Shown in pieces: positions 45,574 through 55,210 of a stretch of 64,000 nucleotides of DNA. Each line of letters begins with the position of its first letter. Position 1 is the stretch's first letter. Made by a program: the position numbers and the translations under genes. The DNA is from Daejeonella sp. (lineage in GTDB: Bacteria > Bacteroidota > Bacteroidia > Sphingobacteriales > Sphingobacteriaceae): assembly GCF_030695525.1 (NCBI RefSeq), contig NZ_JAUYSS010000049.1:1-64000 (forward strand), read 5' to 3'. The notes under the pieces were generated by a model. That model did not search any database, was not told the DNA's origin, and saw only the letters and a program-made list of their open reading frames with translations.

Positions 45574-47613
45574 CTATATCCCTAATTTTTTACGGCCTTC
45601 ATCTGAGATGAGATTGGAATTCCATTCTGGATACCAGGTTTGATTCACTACAACTTTGCGCACTCCGGGTATTTCTGTGAGAGCTCCCACAATTGTTTTT
45701 GACACGGTACGATGAACTACACTCGATCCCCAGATAAAGAAGCTTGACAATGGTCTTCCCCTGTGTGGCATAGTCATTAATACTTTTACCACCCCATCAT
45801 CATCCATTGAAAGATTATAGATATATCCCAGTTCAACAATATTTACATCGGCGATATACAGCTGCTGATCTTTACAATTTCTCAAAGCATCCCATAATAC
45901 TTGTTTCGGAATCTGACCATTTAGTGCTTCACCCTCACGGGCAAGAACCCGCTTATTTTCTTTTGCAGCAAGTCCGGAAGGCAAAGCAGCCTGGAAGGAA
46001 GATAGCGGACTTAATAACTCTTTTCTTAATGCTTCAATTTTTGCCGGACCGTCAGCCTCAGTAAAGCCTACAGTTACATAAGCATTCTTTTGATGCAGGA
46101 CAGCTCCTTCCGGAACGATTTGATTTCTTTCAAGCGGATAACGGGACCAGGTTGTTCCATGCCAGTTATAATACAACATCGAATGGCCGGCATGAAGAAA
46201 TTTTGGTATTTCTTCGGCAGAATGTTCTAAATAAAGCCCAATAAATGAATCCTTAGAGTCTTTATTATAATACCCAAATGCTTTAACACTGTGCTTATTG
46301 GCTTCATCAATTTCCCCAAACTTTAATTTTTCATCGGCACCCATCCAAAGACTTCCGGTAAAGGGCTGACCTGTAAATACCCATTCATCATCCCTAAGTG
46401 CGGTGGAAACAAACTGTTTGATTGCTTTCATCTTGCCAAACTTATGGAAGAAAGGAAGTCCCGCATAAAAGCGGTATTCAATATCAATATTCAAACGGGA
46501 AGGATTGTAAACAGGATGAAGTGCAGAATGCGGAAAACCCCAGCGGCGAACAATGGTACAGATTGGACCCCGTACAATCTCATAATCCGGGCACTCTCCC
46601 CAGTATTGGATTCTGACCTTCATGAAATTATCTTCAGAAACGTAATCATGAGCCCAGTCGATACAAGGAGTTTCTCCGTGTCCGGGACCTCCGGCATATA
46701 ATTCAACCCCATGCTCCCTTTTAATTAACATCCGTTCCAACTGGCCGGTTTGTTTAGAAAGTGAAGCAATGAAGTATTGATTTTCTATTTTCAAATGGTA
46801 ACCTTCTCCGCTTACTTCAAGATCTGAGGTATATTCAGGTAATTCAGCATCCGGATTACCGAAAAAGACCAGATAGTTTCGTTTTTCCCCTCCCTGATTA
46901 TCAGCCAGGAACATCACTTTACACAATCTTTCTGGCCCCCTCCTTACTACCCCATAAACCTGGGAAGTAACTTCCTTTATCTGACCATTACTAATTTCTG
47001 CCACACGAATTTCCCTGGCAAGGGATGTTACCTGTTCTGAACGGAAAGCTAACAAGACCTCTACAGGTTCCGCATTTCTTTTAATTCCAGCTTTCTCCTC
47101 CAAGCCAATAACTTTATAATACTTCCATCCATTTGCCCAGATTCTCCATGCCACTGGAAGCGATGCAACAGTACCAAACTGACCAGATCCTACTAATGGC
47201 TTTCCCGGATCCTCATCTTCGATCTGAGCCTGAATACCTGTATTCCGCAGCGAATCACTTAGGGAACGTACCATTCGGTAATCCTTTTCTGCCCAGGCTT
47301 TCTCAATTAATTTAATCTTAGTTTCGAAACTATCAGACTGTTTTTTGTAAAGTTCAGTTTCAGTAGCTATAATTTCTTTTACAAATTCCTCAACAGAATT
47401 GTTTTCGGCGGCTCTTACCCCAAATGGCAAACTCAAACCGGCCATACCCAACAAACTCATTCCGAGAAATTTTCTACGTTTAATAGGATCAGAAACCTGA
47501 GCCGAGAGCTCATTATCATTGGTTTTGGACTTATGGATACCATTCAAAGAAGTTTCCTGAAAGGAATCAACCGGACTCAATAATTCAGATTGGATTTGCT
47601 TATTTTTTTTCAT
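45574..47613 (-). CDS. Tat-exported beta-domain protein with C-terminal DUF59/MIP18-like domain, paralogue 4
   Basis: This 679-residue member, with paralogue 5, forms a second subgroup. Subgroup marks are GGPGHGETPCIDWAHDY (an extra Cys where 1-3 have AG), QYWGECPDYEIVRGPICTIVRRWGFPHSALHP, and a DUF59-like tail with VELGYIYNLSMDDDGVVKVLMTMPHRGRPLSSFFIWGSSVVHRT. The metal-binding Cys of DUF59 is again Arg. Tat motif: IKRRKFLGMSLLGMAGLSLPFG, after about 45 residues. The 123-bp spacer upstream contains a tandem repeat and separates it from paralogue 5. Function not recognised. Confidence 0.75.
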   Translation of the reverse strand: MKKNKQIQSELLSPVDSFQETSLNGIHKSKTNDNELSAQVSDPIKRRKFLGMSLLGMAGLSLPFGVRAAENNSVEEFVKEIIATETELYKKQSDSFETKIKLIEKAWAEKDYRMVRSLSDSLRNTGIQAQIEDEDPGKPLVGSGQFGTVASLPVAWRIWANGWKYYKVIGLEEKAGIKRNAEPVEVLLAFRSEQVTSLAREIRVAEISNGQIKEVTSQVYGVVRRGPERLCKVMFLADNQGGEKRNYLVFFGNPDAELPEYTSDLEVSGEGYHLKIENQYFIASLSKQTGQLERMLIKREHGVELYAGGPGHGETPCIDWAHDYVSEDNFMKVRIQYWGECPDYEIVRGPICTIVRRWGFPHSALHPVYNPSRLNIDIEYRFYAGLPFFHKFGKMKAIKQFVSTALRDDEWVFTGQPFTGSLWMGADEKLKFGEIDEANKHSVKAFGYYNKDSKDSFIGLYLEHSAEEIPKFLHAGHSMLYYNWHGTTWSRYPLERNQIVPEGAVLHQKNAYVTVGFTEADGPAKIEALRKELLSPLSSFQAALPSGLAAKENKRVLAREGEALNGQIPKQVLWDALRNCKDQQLYIADVNIVELGYIYNLSMDDDGVVKVLMTMPHRGRPLSSFFIWGSSVVHRTVSKTIVGALTEIPGVRKVVVNQTWYPEWNSNLISDEGRKKLGI

Positions 47614-47678
47614 TTTTCAATTGATATATTATTGTCGGCAATAAGGTGTTAAATAATTGTGCTTAGCTTTAATACTTT

Positions 47679-47712
47679 TCTGAAGTCTGACATCTGAAGT
47701 CTGACATCTGAC
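47679..47712. repeat. TCTGAAGTCTGACA tandem repeat
   Basis: The 14-base unit TCTGAAGTCTGACA occurs twice in a row (47679-47692 and 47693-47706) followed by a partial third copy to 47712. Further on, TCTCATATCTCATATC (about 47728) abuts the stop codon of paralogue 5. The style resembles the repeat next to the DgaE-like gene at 10.3 kb. Confidence 0.7.
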
Positions 47713-47736
47713 CTCCGGCATCCTGCTTCTCATATC

Positions 47737-49818
47737 TCATATCCCCAGTTTTTTACGACATTCATCACTCATCAGATTGGAATTCCATTCAGGATACCAG
47801 GTCTGATCAACCACAACTTTCCGGACTCCCGGTATTTCCGTCAGTGCCCCCACAATCGTTTTTGAAACCGTACGATGCACCACACTTGAACCCCATATAA
47901 AGAAACTCGATAATGGCCGGCCTCTATGTGGCATAGTCATAAGAACTTTAACCACCCCATCACCCTCTACAGAAAGATTATAAATGTATCCGAGTTCAAC
48001 AAGGTTGACATTGGAGATGTACATTTGCTGATCTATACAACTTTTCAAAGCCTCCCATAAAACTGCCTTTGAAATCAGGCTATCCCCGGCTTCTCCGGGT
48101 CTTGCCAGGGAGCGTTTACTTTCTTTGGCAGACGTAATTGTAGCTAAGTCCGAGGAAAAACTGTCCATTGGATTTAAGAGTTCTTTCCGCAGTGCCTCAA
48201 TTTTACCCGGCCCATCCTTTTCGGTAAAAGCAATCGTTACATAAGCATTCTTCTGCCGGAGTATGGCACCCTCTGGTATTGTATGGTTTTTTATTCCATC
48301 TATGGTTGGATGACGGACCCATACCGTTCCGTGCCAGTTATAATAAAACAAGGATGAACCTCCATCCAGAAGGTCCGGTATTACTTCCGAAGAATGATCC
48401 AAATAAAGACCCACAAAAGAGTCTTTTGAATCTTTATTATAGTATCCAAAACCCTTCACACTGTGCTTATTGGCTACATCAACCTCGCCGAACTTTACCT
48501 TTTCATCAGCGCCTATCCATATACTTCCGGTAAAAGGCTGTCCTGTGAAAACCCATTCGTCATCCCGCATAGTCTGGATAACGAAGGCTTTTACAGCTTT
48601 CATTTTACTGGATTTAAAGAAGTATGGCAATCCTGAATAAAAGCGATACTCTACATTAATATTTAATCGGGAGGGATTGTAGATGGGATGCAGTGCTGAG
48701 TGTGGAAATCCCCAGCGTCTGACGATCGTACAGATTGGCCCGCGGGTAATCTCGTAATCAGGGCATTCACCCCAATACTGAATCCTGACTTTCATGAAAA
48801 AATCTTCTGCAACATAATCATGTGACCAGTCAATACAAGGAGTTTCGGCATGAGCCGGACCTCCTGCATACAATTCAACACCATGCTCCCTCTTAATCAG
48901 CATCCGCTCCAATTGACCAGTTTGCTTGGAGAGCTTGGCAATAAAATACTGATTTTCAATTTCAAGATCATAGCCTTCACCCCTCACTTCAAGATCTGTT
49001 GTATATTCAGGTAACTCTGCATCCGGGTTTCCATAGAAAACTAAATACTGACGTTTTTCAGAGCCTTTATTATCAGCCAAAAACATGACTTTACACAACC
49101 TCTCAGATCCTCTTCTTACTACGCCATACACCTGTGAAGTAACTTCCTTAAGTAATCCATTATCAATTTCTACAACACGAATTTCGCGTGCCAAAGAGTT
49201 AACCTGATCTGAACGGAAGCCTAATAAAACTTCAACAGGTTCTGCTTGTCTTGGAATTCCGGCTTTTTCCTCCAGAGCAAGAACTTTGTAATATTTCCAG
49301 CCTTTTGCCCAGATTCTCCAGGCTTCCGGAAGGGTAGCAACAATGCCAAATTGATTACCATTAAGCAAGGGTTTACCAGGATCTTCATACTCATTCTGTG
49401 CTTGTATACCCGTATTCCTGATGGAGTCACTTAAAGAGCGAACCATCCTGAAATCTTTTTCATCCCAGGCCTTCTGCATCAATTTCATTTTATCCTCAAA
49501 ACTATCCGAGTGCTTTTTAAACAAATCAGTTTCAGAGGCAACAATATCATTTACAAATTCTTCAACATAATTGTTGTCAAATCCTTTAACCCTATTTGGC
49601 AATCCCATACTCGCAATTCCAAATAAACCCAGTCCAAGGAACTTCCTTCGCTTCAATTGAAGGTTTGCAGAAGCCATATTTTCTTCAAAATGATGATGAG
49701 GATGGGTGGTGATATTTTTTTCAATACTACCATCCGAATTTTCCATAGCAGCTAAGTCAGAAAAGTTCTTATCAGATTCTATCATGCATTTGAGTTTATC
49801 AGAATTATAAGCAATCAA
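47737..49818 (-). CDS. Tat-exported beta-domain protein with C-terminal DUF59/MIP18-like domain, paralogue 5
   Basis: This 693-residue member is first in transcription order. The extension before the Tat motif (LKRRKFLGLGLFGIASMGLP) is the longest, about 55 residues, and includes HPHHHFEEN; starting at the ATG at 49785 would shorten it by 11 residues. It follows subgroup 4 in GGPAHAETPCIDWSHDY and in the DUF59-like tail, with the same Arg instead of Cys. Two hairpins in the 195 bp upstream separate it from SusD 2. Its place right after SusC/SusD is where glycan-degrading surface or periplasmic enzymes usually sit in such loci. Confidence 0.75.
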   Translation of the reverse strand: MIAYNSDKLKCMIESDKNFSDLAAMENSDGSIEKNITTHPHHHFEENMASANLQLKRRKFLGLGLFGIASMGLPNRVKGFDNNYVEEFVNDIVASETDLFKKHSDSFEDKMKLMQKAWDEKDFRMVRSLSDSIRNTGIQAQNEYEDPGKPLLNGNQFGIVATLPEAWRIWAKGWKYYKVLALEEKAGIPRQAEPVEVLLGFRSDQVNSLAREIRVVEIDNGLLKEVTSQVYGVVRRGSERLCKVMFLADNKGSEKRQYLVFYGNPDAELPEYTTDLEVRGEGYDLEIENQYFIAKLSKQTGQLERMLIKREHGVELYAGGPAHAETPCIDWSHDYVAEDFFMKVRIQYWGECPDYEITRGPICTIVRRWGFPHSALHPIYNPSRLNINVEYRFYSGLPYFFKSSKMKAVKAFVIQTMRDDEWVFTGQPFTGSIWIGADEKVKFGEVDVANKHSVKGFGYYNKDSKDSFVGLYLDHSSEVIPDLLDGGSSLFYYNWHGTVWVRHPTIDGIKNHTIPEGAILRQKNAYVTIAFTEKDGPGKIEALRKELLNPMDSFSSDLATITSAKESKRSLARPGEAGDSLISKAVLWEALKSCIDQQMYISNVNLVELGYIYNLSVEGDGVVKVLMTMPHRGRPLSSFFIWGSSVVHRTVSKTIVGALTEIPGVRKVVVDQTWYPEWNSNLMSDECRKKLGI

Positions 49819-49934
49819 ATTTTAAAATGAACAGCCAACAAATTCTAAGGATAGGTCAAAAACCACTATTTAAAATTTGAAAATTAAGGCAAAAAATTTC
49901 AAATCATCATCAATACCAATTGATGGGTAAATTA

Positions 49935-49962
49935 GGGTATACCTGCTTTCGCAGGTATACCC
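49935..49962. other. Perfect hairpin upstream of the DUF59-fusion array
   Basis: GGGTATACCTGC and its complement form a 12-bp stem with a TTTC loop. It sits between the SusD terminator and the first array gene and has no T-run on the minus strand, so it may stabilise the 5' end of the array message or be a dispersed palindrome. Confidence 0.6.
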
Positions 49963-49986
49963 GGGGTATTATGATGATGCATTTTT

Positions 49987-50015
49987 AAAAAAGTACCTTT
50001 CTTGGAAGGGTACTT
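49987..50015 (-). terminator. Rho-independent terminator overlapping the SusD 2 stop
   Basis: AAGTACCTTT and AAGGGTACTT form a 10-bp stem (one G-T pair) with a 5-base loop. On the minus strand a run of T follows. The stem includes the SusD stop codon. It should end most SusC/SusD transcription before the array. Confidence 0.75.
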
Positions 50016-51585
50016 AGTTTGATTTTGATTTATCCCACCACAAACGGGTAGCCACGTTATCAGGACCACCACCAAGCAATGGAACCGCTGCCTTTACTGC
50101 AGCACCATTAGCAATGATTTCCCTGTCGAGGAAGGATATTCTCCGGATCATCTTATCCGGTGTTATATCAGGATTTTGAGAATTTAACAGAGGATAAAAT
50201 TTTGGATACCCAGATCTTCTGATACTTGCCCATGCCTCATGACCTTCCGGGAAAAGAGCAATCCATTTCTGGGTTCCGATTTGTTCACGTTGTCTTTCAG
50301 TATTAGTTTCCCATTTTACCGGAATATCTGTTAAAGGGGGAGTAGGGAACAGATTATCAGGTGCGATAGGTAGACTTGTACCATTAACATAAGCAGAAAT
50401 AACTGCCGCACTGGTAATGCCATGTTCACGCAATGAAGTTTCTATCCCCATCTCATAAAGTTCTTTGGCGGTACCACCCATATTCCAGCCATTCAATGCT
50501 CCTTCGGACCTAAGAAAATAAGCCTCAGAGGCATAAAAAACAACCTGAGGAGTTGTAGTCATCGTGGCAGAAGCATACTTTGGACCAACTGCTGAATTAT
50601 TGTTAATACTATTTGCAGGCAAATTTTGTTGAGCAACGGTCATTCCGTTTCTAACACCACGGAACTTACCATCGGTTAGTGCAGGGCTCCAAAATACAGG
50701 TAGCCTTGGGTCATTATAACCAACTAATAAACTTTCCATGGTAGTACTCATCCGAGAGCCATTTCTACTCATAAAATTGTTCAGTCCATTGTTAAAATCT
50801 GCATTAGTTGCAAAATGGGCTCCATCTGAAGCCTGTGTCATCACCCCGGCAGCAAATGCCTTCTCTGCTTCCAATTTAGCTTTAGCAGGCTCTACATCCG
50901 AAATTCTTAATGCCAAACGCAGGCGCAAGGTATTTCCAAACTTTAACCATTTAGCATTATCTCCATTATAGATACGATCTGCTGTTGCAAATGAAGGTTT
51001 AGTTAAATTATTTTTGAGATCTGTAGTTGCTTCATCCAGTTCTTTGAAGAAATCAAAATAAATACTCTTTTGATCATCGTAACTCACAACTGTAGTATCC
51101 TTACCAATTTTGGAATATGGAATCGGACCCCATTGGTCAGTCACACGCATAAAACAGAAAACTTTCCACATTCTGGCAATTGCATTCATGCTAGGTTCTT
51201 TTCCACCTTTAGTTGCCTCGATAATGTTTACTAATTTAGGCATTGCATTTACATAGGTTCCAGGCCAAATGTCCTGCCATCTTTGAACAATAACATATCT
51301 GTGAGACTCCTGATTGATGTTTGTGCCGGCAAAATGTTGAGAGTATACTCCAGGAAACAAGAGCATACTCGTTTCGTTATAACCTATTCCACCTCCGGCT
51401 ACTAATGCACCGGGGAATAAACTACGTAAATCCGGAGCAGTCAGTTCCAATAAACCATCCGGTCTTCTGTTTATTTCATCGAAATTTTTTGTACAGGCAG
51501 TCAGTATTACGATTGGTGCCAAAAATAGCACCATTCTGATGGCCCACTTTCTATATAATGATTTTTGAGTTTTCATTTTATTCAA
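50014..51585 (-). CDS. SusD/RagB-family nutrient-binding outer-membrane lipoprotein 2
   Basis: The 523-residue lipoprotein has a lipobox LTAC at about residue 31 followed by TKNFDEINRRPDGL, the SusD-like_2 signature shared with SusD 1. The C-terminal part carries REQIGTQKWIALFPEGHEAWASIRRSGYPKF, typical of the family. It partners the SusC encoded 43 bp upstream. A second ATG three codons in is an equally possible start. The extra charged residues before the hydrophobic core (MNKMKTQKSLYRKWAIRM) make a long n-region. Confidence 0.92.
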   Translation of the reverse strand: MNKMKTQKSLYRKWAIRMVLFLAPIVILTACTKNFDEINRRPDGLLELTAPDLRSLFPGALVAGGGIGYNETSMLLFPGVYSQHFAGTNINQESHRYVIVQRWQDIWPGTYVNAMPKLVNIIEATKGGKEPSMNAIARMWKVFCFMRVTDQWGPIPYSKIGKDTTVVSYDDQKSIYFDFFKELDEATTDLKNNLTKPSFATADRIYNGDNAKWLKFGNTLRLRLALRISDVEPAKAKLEAEKAFAAGVMTQASDGAHFATNADFNNGLNNFMSRNGSRMSTTMESLLVGYNDPRLPVFWSPALTDGKFRGVRNGMTVAQQNLPANSINNNSAVGPKYASATMTTTPQVVFYASEAYFLRSEGALNGWNMGGTAKELYEMGIETSLREHGITSAAVISAYVNGTSLPIAPDNLFPTPPLTDIPVKWETNTERQREQIGTQKWIALFPEGHEAWASIRRSGYPKFYPLLNSQNPDITPDKMIRRISFLDREIIANGAAVKAAVPLLGGGPDNVATRLWWDKSKSN

Positions 51586-51628
51586 TTTAATATTGATAAT
51601 AATATTTAATTCAAATAGTTGTTAGCTA

Positions 51629-54600
51629 TCAGAATGTTGCGTTCAGGCTAAGACCAATATTACGGGTTGTAGGTAAAGAAGAATATTCCATACCACCCCT
51701 ATTAGTTACTGCTGTAGCAATCTCAGGATCGTAAGGCGCATATTTCTTTAAGAATAGCAGATTCCTTCCAACCAGAGATAATCTGGCATTTTTAATAAAT
51801 CCTGATTTTTGAACAAACTGATTTGGAATTTTGTACCCAAACACCACTTCTCTCAGCCTAAGGTTAGTCGCAGAAAAAGCATAAAAGTCTTTTGCAGGAG
51901 TTCTGTTACCTAATGATTGCCAGTATCTTTCTGCAGTAATTGATGTTGTGTTTTTTACACCGGCTGTAGTATAACCATCCACAACAATCCCGGTTTCTCT
52001 ATATTGAAGAGAATTTTTCGAGTTACCACTCACATCCATTGCAGCCAAAGTACCGGCTACAACTGTACCGCCATTTCTGTAATCTAATAAGAAACTGAGG
52101 TTAAGATTTTTAAAAGTGAATGAATTGTTGACACCAAGCATATAATTAGGATTATAATTTCCTGCATAAGCTGTTTTCCCGGTAAGAATTGGAACACCTG
52201 CAGGACTAACTAACCTTCTGCCTTGTGCATCTTTACTCCATTCGGCCATATACATTTCTCCAAAGGACTTGCCTTCTTCAACTGTTTCGAGCACCTGTCT
52301 GTCATCACCTAAAACAGCTGTTTTAAGTCTCTCAGACAATCTAACAACTTTATTAACATTTTTAGAGAAGTTAAGCATCATGTCCCATGAAAAACTCTGA
52401 TTTCTAATTGGCGCACCACTTAACATAATTTCTACACCACTATTCCGGATCAATCCGGCATTGATATACTGAGAACTAAAGAGTGTAGCATTTGGAACAG
52501 CCAAAGCAATTAACTGGTTTTCAGTATTAGATCTATAATAAGTAACATCAAGCCCTATCCGGTTGGTAAAGAATCGCCAGTCTAACCCGGCTTCAAATGA
52601 AGTAGTAATTTCCGGTTGATAATTCCCGAGTGATCTAACACTAGGAGTATTTATGGCACCACCAGCCCCTACCGAAAAATAATTATCAGTCAAATATTGT
52701 CGACCTCCGTAACCTGCTTTTGCGTAGGTTGTTCTAAGCTTACCATAAGAAACCCAAGATGGTAAATCAATCATATCTGTGATTATTGCCGTTAAACCTA
52801 CTGAAGGGTAGAAATAAGATTGATTCTCTTTCGGTAGTGCCGAAGACCAATCGTTTCTTGCAGTAACATCAAGATAGAGGTAATCTTTAAAGGATAAGGT
52901 AGAAGTAGCATATAAAGATTGAACTTGAGGCTCTCTACCAATTACGTTTGTAGTTCTTGGATTCTTCGCATTAGACATGAAGAAGAAATCAAGCTTATTC
53001 AAACCATTTGCATTGGTATTGATAGATTCATATTTAGTTTCCTGAATTGAACCTCCAAGATATCCGTTTAAATTAAAATCCTTAGTAATGTTTCTTTTGA
53101 ACGACAATAATGCATCCACATTAGTGAATCTTCTATTTCCGGCATAAAGTTCAAAATAGTTTCCATTTCCTGAAAGTTCATACGAATCATTGTGCATTCT
53201 ATTTTCCGTACTCATATCAGTTCTATCCATACTCCCTCTTACCTGAAAATCCAGCCAGTCATTAAACTTATACTTTGCTTGTATCAGGCCAATCATACGA
53301 CGCTTTTGCTCAAAGAAAACCTGCCTGTTCATCTTCCAATATGGATTCGATAAGTAAATAGAGCCTGGAAGCCAATAGCTTTGTCTAAGGTTACCCAAAA
53401 CATCAGTATATTCGAAATTCTGCATTTCACTTAGTGGAATTGAAGCCGGAGCATGATATATACTACCTGTTGCATCATTTCTTTCGCCAGTAAAGGGCTT
53501 ATTATCAACATCTTCAACGATATAACTTAGCTTGGTGAAAAATGAAAGTTTGTCAGTAATACTGTTATCTATCTTGAAATCAAAATTATGTCTGTCTAAA
53601 ACATGGTTTCTAAGAATACCATTCGCCTTATTATTACCATATGAAAAATAGGTTTGCATTTTCTCACTACCACCACTAATTCCTAAGGTATTTGTCAAAC
53701 TTGATCCATCACGATAAAAATCTTTTATACGATCAGGCTGACCTTGCATAGGCACTTGCTTACCATTCCATAATGTGATTGTTTGTCCTGTAATTTTTGG
53801 ACCCCAGCTGGTTTCAGAGTTTGCATTATAAACACCTCCAGCACCTTGCCCGTACTCTGACTGTACTTCAGGAAGGATAAATGGGCGATCAATAGTTGTA
53901 TTTCCGGTATAATCAACGGTAATTTTACCTGATTTTCCTCTTTTGGTTGTGATAATGATTGCACCATTTTGTCCCAAACTTCCATATAATGCAGCTGCTG
54001 AAGCACCTTTGAGGATAGTCATAGATTCGATATCATCACTATTCAACATACCTATACCATCACCACCATCCCGACTTCCATGTGTACCACCAGTTCCTAC
54101 CTCACGACTAGTATTGTCCATTGGAACACCATCAATAACATATAATGGTTGGTTATTACCGAATACAGAGCGTTGACCACGTAAAACAACATTTGATGAA
54201 CTACCCGGGCCGGTTGCATTCTTGGTAATAGTTACACCGGCAACCTTTCCAGCCAGGGAATTAATCAGATTTGTTTCTTTAGCCTGATTAAGATCAGCTG
54301 TTTTAACAGTCTGAGCAGCATAGTTTAAGGATTTAGAGGATCTTTCGATACCCAGAGCGGTTACCACAACCTCTCCAAGCATTTGAGAATCTTCAATGAG
54401 GGTAACATTAATAATTGTTCTTCCATTCACAGCAACTTCCTGACTTAAATAACCTATATAACTAAAAACCAAAGTCCCGTTATCAGGTGCATTCAGGACA
54501 AAATTTCCCTGAGCATCTGTTGTTGTTCCAACTGCGGTACCTTTTACCCGGACACTAACACCGGGAAGGGTTTCTCCTTTTGAGTCAACAACCTTACCAC

Positions 54601-55096
54601 GGATATCCATTAAAAGGTAACTAGTATTTTTCAATGCTTTCTTTGCTTTTCCAGATAATTTCTCGCTGATTACTATGGTTTTATTTTCAATACTGTAATC
54701 CAATGGCTGATCATTAAAAAGAATAGCTAAAGCCTCCGATAATTCGGTGTCAACAATCTTTAAGGTTACCGGCTTGGCTGTTTTTAACAGATTCAAATCA
54801 TAAAAAAACACATAGCCTGTTTGCTGTTTAATAGTAGAGAAAAACTCTTCAAGAGGGGCATGTTTACCTGTTAAGGTTACTTTTTGTGAATATCCTTTGG
54901 AATAGACATTCATGAGAGCAACCATGATTAAGATGAACGTCAGTTTCATAATCCGTCCGATTTGTTTGTAAAGCGACTTTTTTACCAAATTATCAGCAAT
55001 CTGGTGTTGCTCTGTATGGTCCAAGCAGCCTGATTCAAGGCAAACTTTTGACCGAGTATTGATATTACAATACTCTTTATTAGTTAGAGAATTCAT
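51629..55096 (-). CDS. SusC/RagA-type TonB-dependent transporter 2 with STN domain
   Basis: I place the start at 55096 (MNSLTNKEYCN, 1155 residues); the frame is open to 55138 but that start lies 22 bp from the upstream hairpin. Order of parts: extension, signal peptide (MKLTFILIMVALMN to GYSQ), STN domain, carboxypeptidase-regulatory-like domain (MDIRGKVVDSKGETLPGVSVRVKG), plug (VVLRGQRSVFGNNQPLYVIDG), then the barrel ending LSLNATF. The STN domain ties it to the FecR/sigma pair encoded just upstream. It imports the ligand captured by SusD 2. Confidence 0.93.
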   Translation of the reverse strand: MNSLTNKEYCNINTRSKVCLESGCLDHTEQHQIADNLVKKSLYKQIGRIMKLTFILIMVALMNVYSKGYSQKVTLTGKHAPLEEFFSTIKQQTGYVFFYDLNLLKTAKPVTLKIVDTELSEALAILFNDQPLDYSIENKTIVISEKLSGKAKKALKNTSYLLMDIRGKVVDSKGETLPGVSVRVKGTAVGTTTDAQGNFVLNAPDNGTLVFSYIGYLSQEVAVNGRTIINVTLIEDSQMLGEVVVTALGIERSSKSLNYAAQTVKTADLNQAKETNLINSLAGKVAGVTITKNATGPGSSSNVVLRGQRSVFGNNQPLYVIDGVPMDNTSREVGTGGTHGSRDGGDGIGMLNSDDIESMTILKGASAAALYGSLGQNGAIIITTKRGKSGKITVDYTGNTTIDRPFILPEVQSEYGQGAGGVYNANSETSWGPKITGQTITLWNGKQVPMQGQPDRIKDFYRDGSSLTNTLGISGGSEKMQTYFSYGNNKANGILRNHVLDRHNFDFKIDNSITDKLSFFTKLSYIVEDVDNKPFTGERNDATGSIYHAPASIPLSEMQNFEYTDVLGNLRQSYWLPGSIYLSNPYWKMNRQVFFEQKRRMIGLIQAKYKFNDWLDFQVRGSMDRTDMSTENRMHNDSYELSGNGNYFELYAGNRRFTNVDALLSFKRNITKDFNLNGYLGGSIQETKYESINTNANGLNKLDFFFMSNAKNPRTTNVIGREPQVQSLYATSTLSFKDYLYLDVTARNDWSSALPKENQSYFYPSVGLTAIITDMIDLPSWVSYGKLRTTYAKAGYGGRQYLTDNYFSVGAGGAINTPSVRSLGNYQPEITTSFEAGLDWRFFTNRIGLDVTYYRSNTENQLIALAVPNATLFSSQYINAGLIRNSGVEIMLSGAPIRNQSFSWDMMLNFSKNVNKVVRLSERLKTAVLGDDRQVLETVEEGKSFGEMYMAEWSKDAQGRRLVSPAGVPILTGKTAYAGNYNPNYMLGVNNSFTFKNLNLSFLLDYRNGGTVVAGTLAAMDVSGNSKNSLQYRETGIVVDGYTTAGVKNTTSITAERYWQSLGNRTPAKDFYAFSATNLRLREVVFGYKIPNQFVQKSGFIKNARLSLVGRNLLFLKKYAPYDPEIATAVTNRGGMEYSSLPTTRNIGLSLNATF

Positions 55097-55160
55097 ACAT
55101 TTGTTTGTTTTGTTAATAAATAATCTTTGTGCAATCAATTTTTATTTTAGCTAAACAATG

Positions 55161-55200
55161 ACCAGAGGCGCTCCAACGCTTCTGGTTTGTTTTTTTTCTT
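55161..55200 (+). terminator. Antisense-facing hairpin with T-run upstream of SusC 2
   Basis: ACCAGAGGCG (55161-55170) pairs with CGCTTCTGGT (55177-55186), 10 bp with one G-T pair and a 6-base loop, followed by TTGTTTTTTTTC on the plus strand. There is no plus-strand gene here. The position matches that of the hairpin at SusC 1. Confidence 0.65.
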
Positions 55201-55210
55201 TAGTAAACCT

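Noticed and set aside
39315-49818. True Fe-S cluster assembly role for the DUF59-like tails
   Set aside because: The proteins are exported, the key Cys is Arg in all five and no Suf/Isc genes are nearby.
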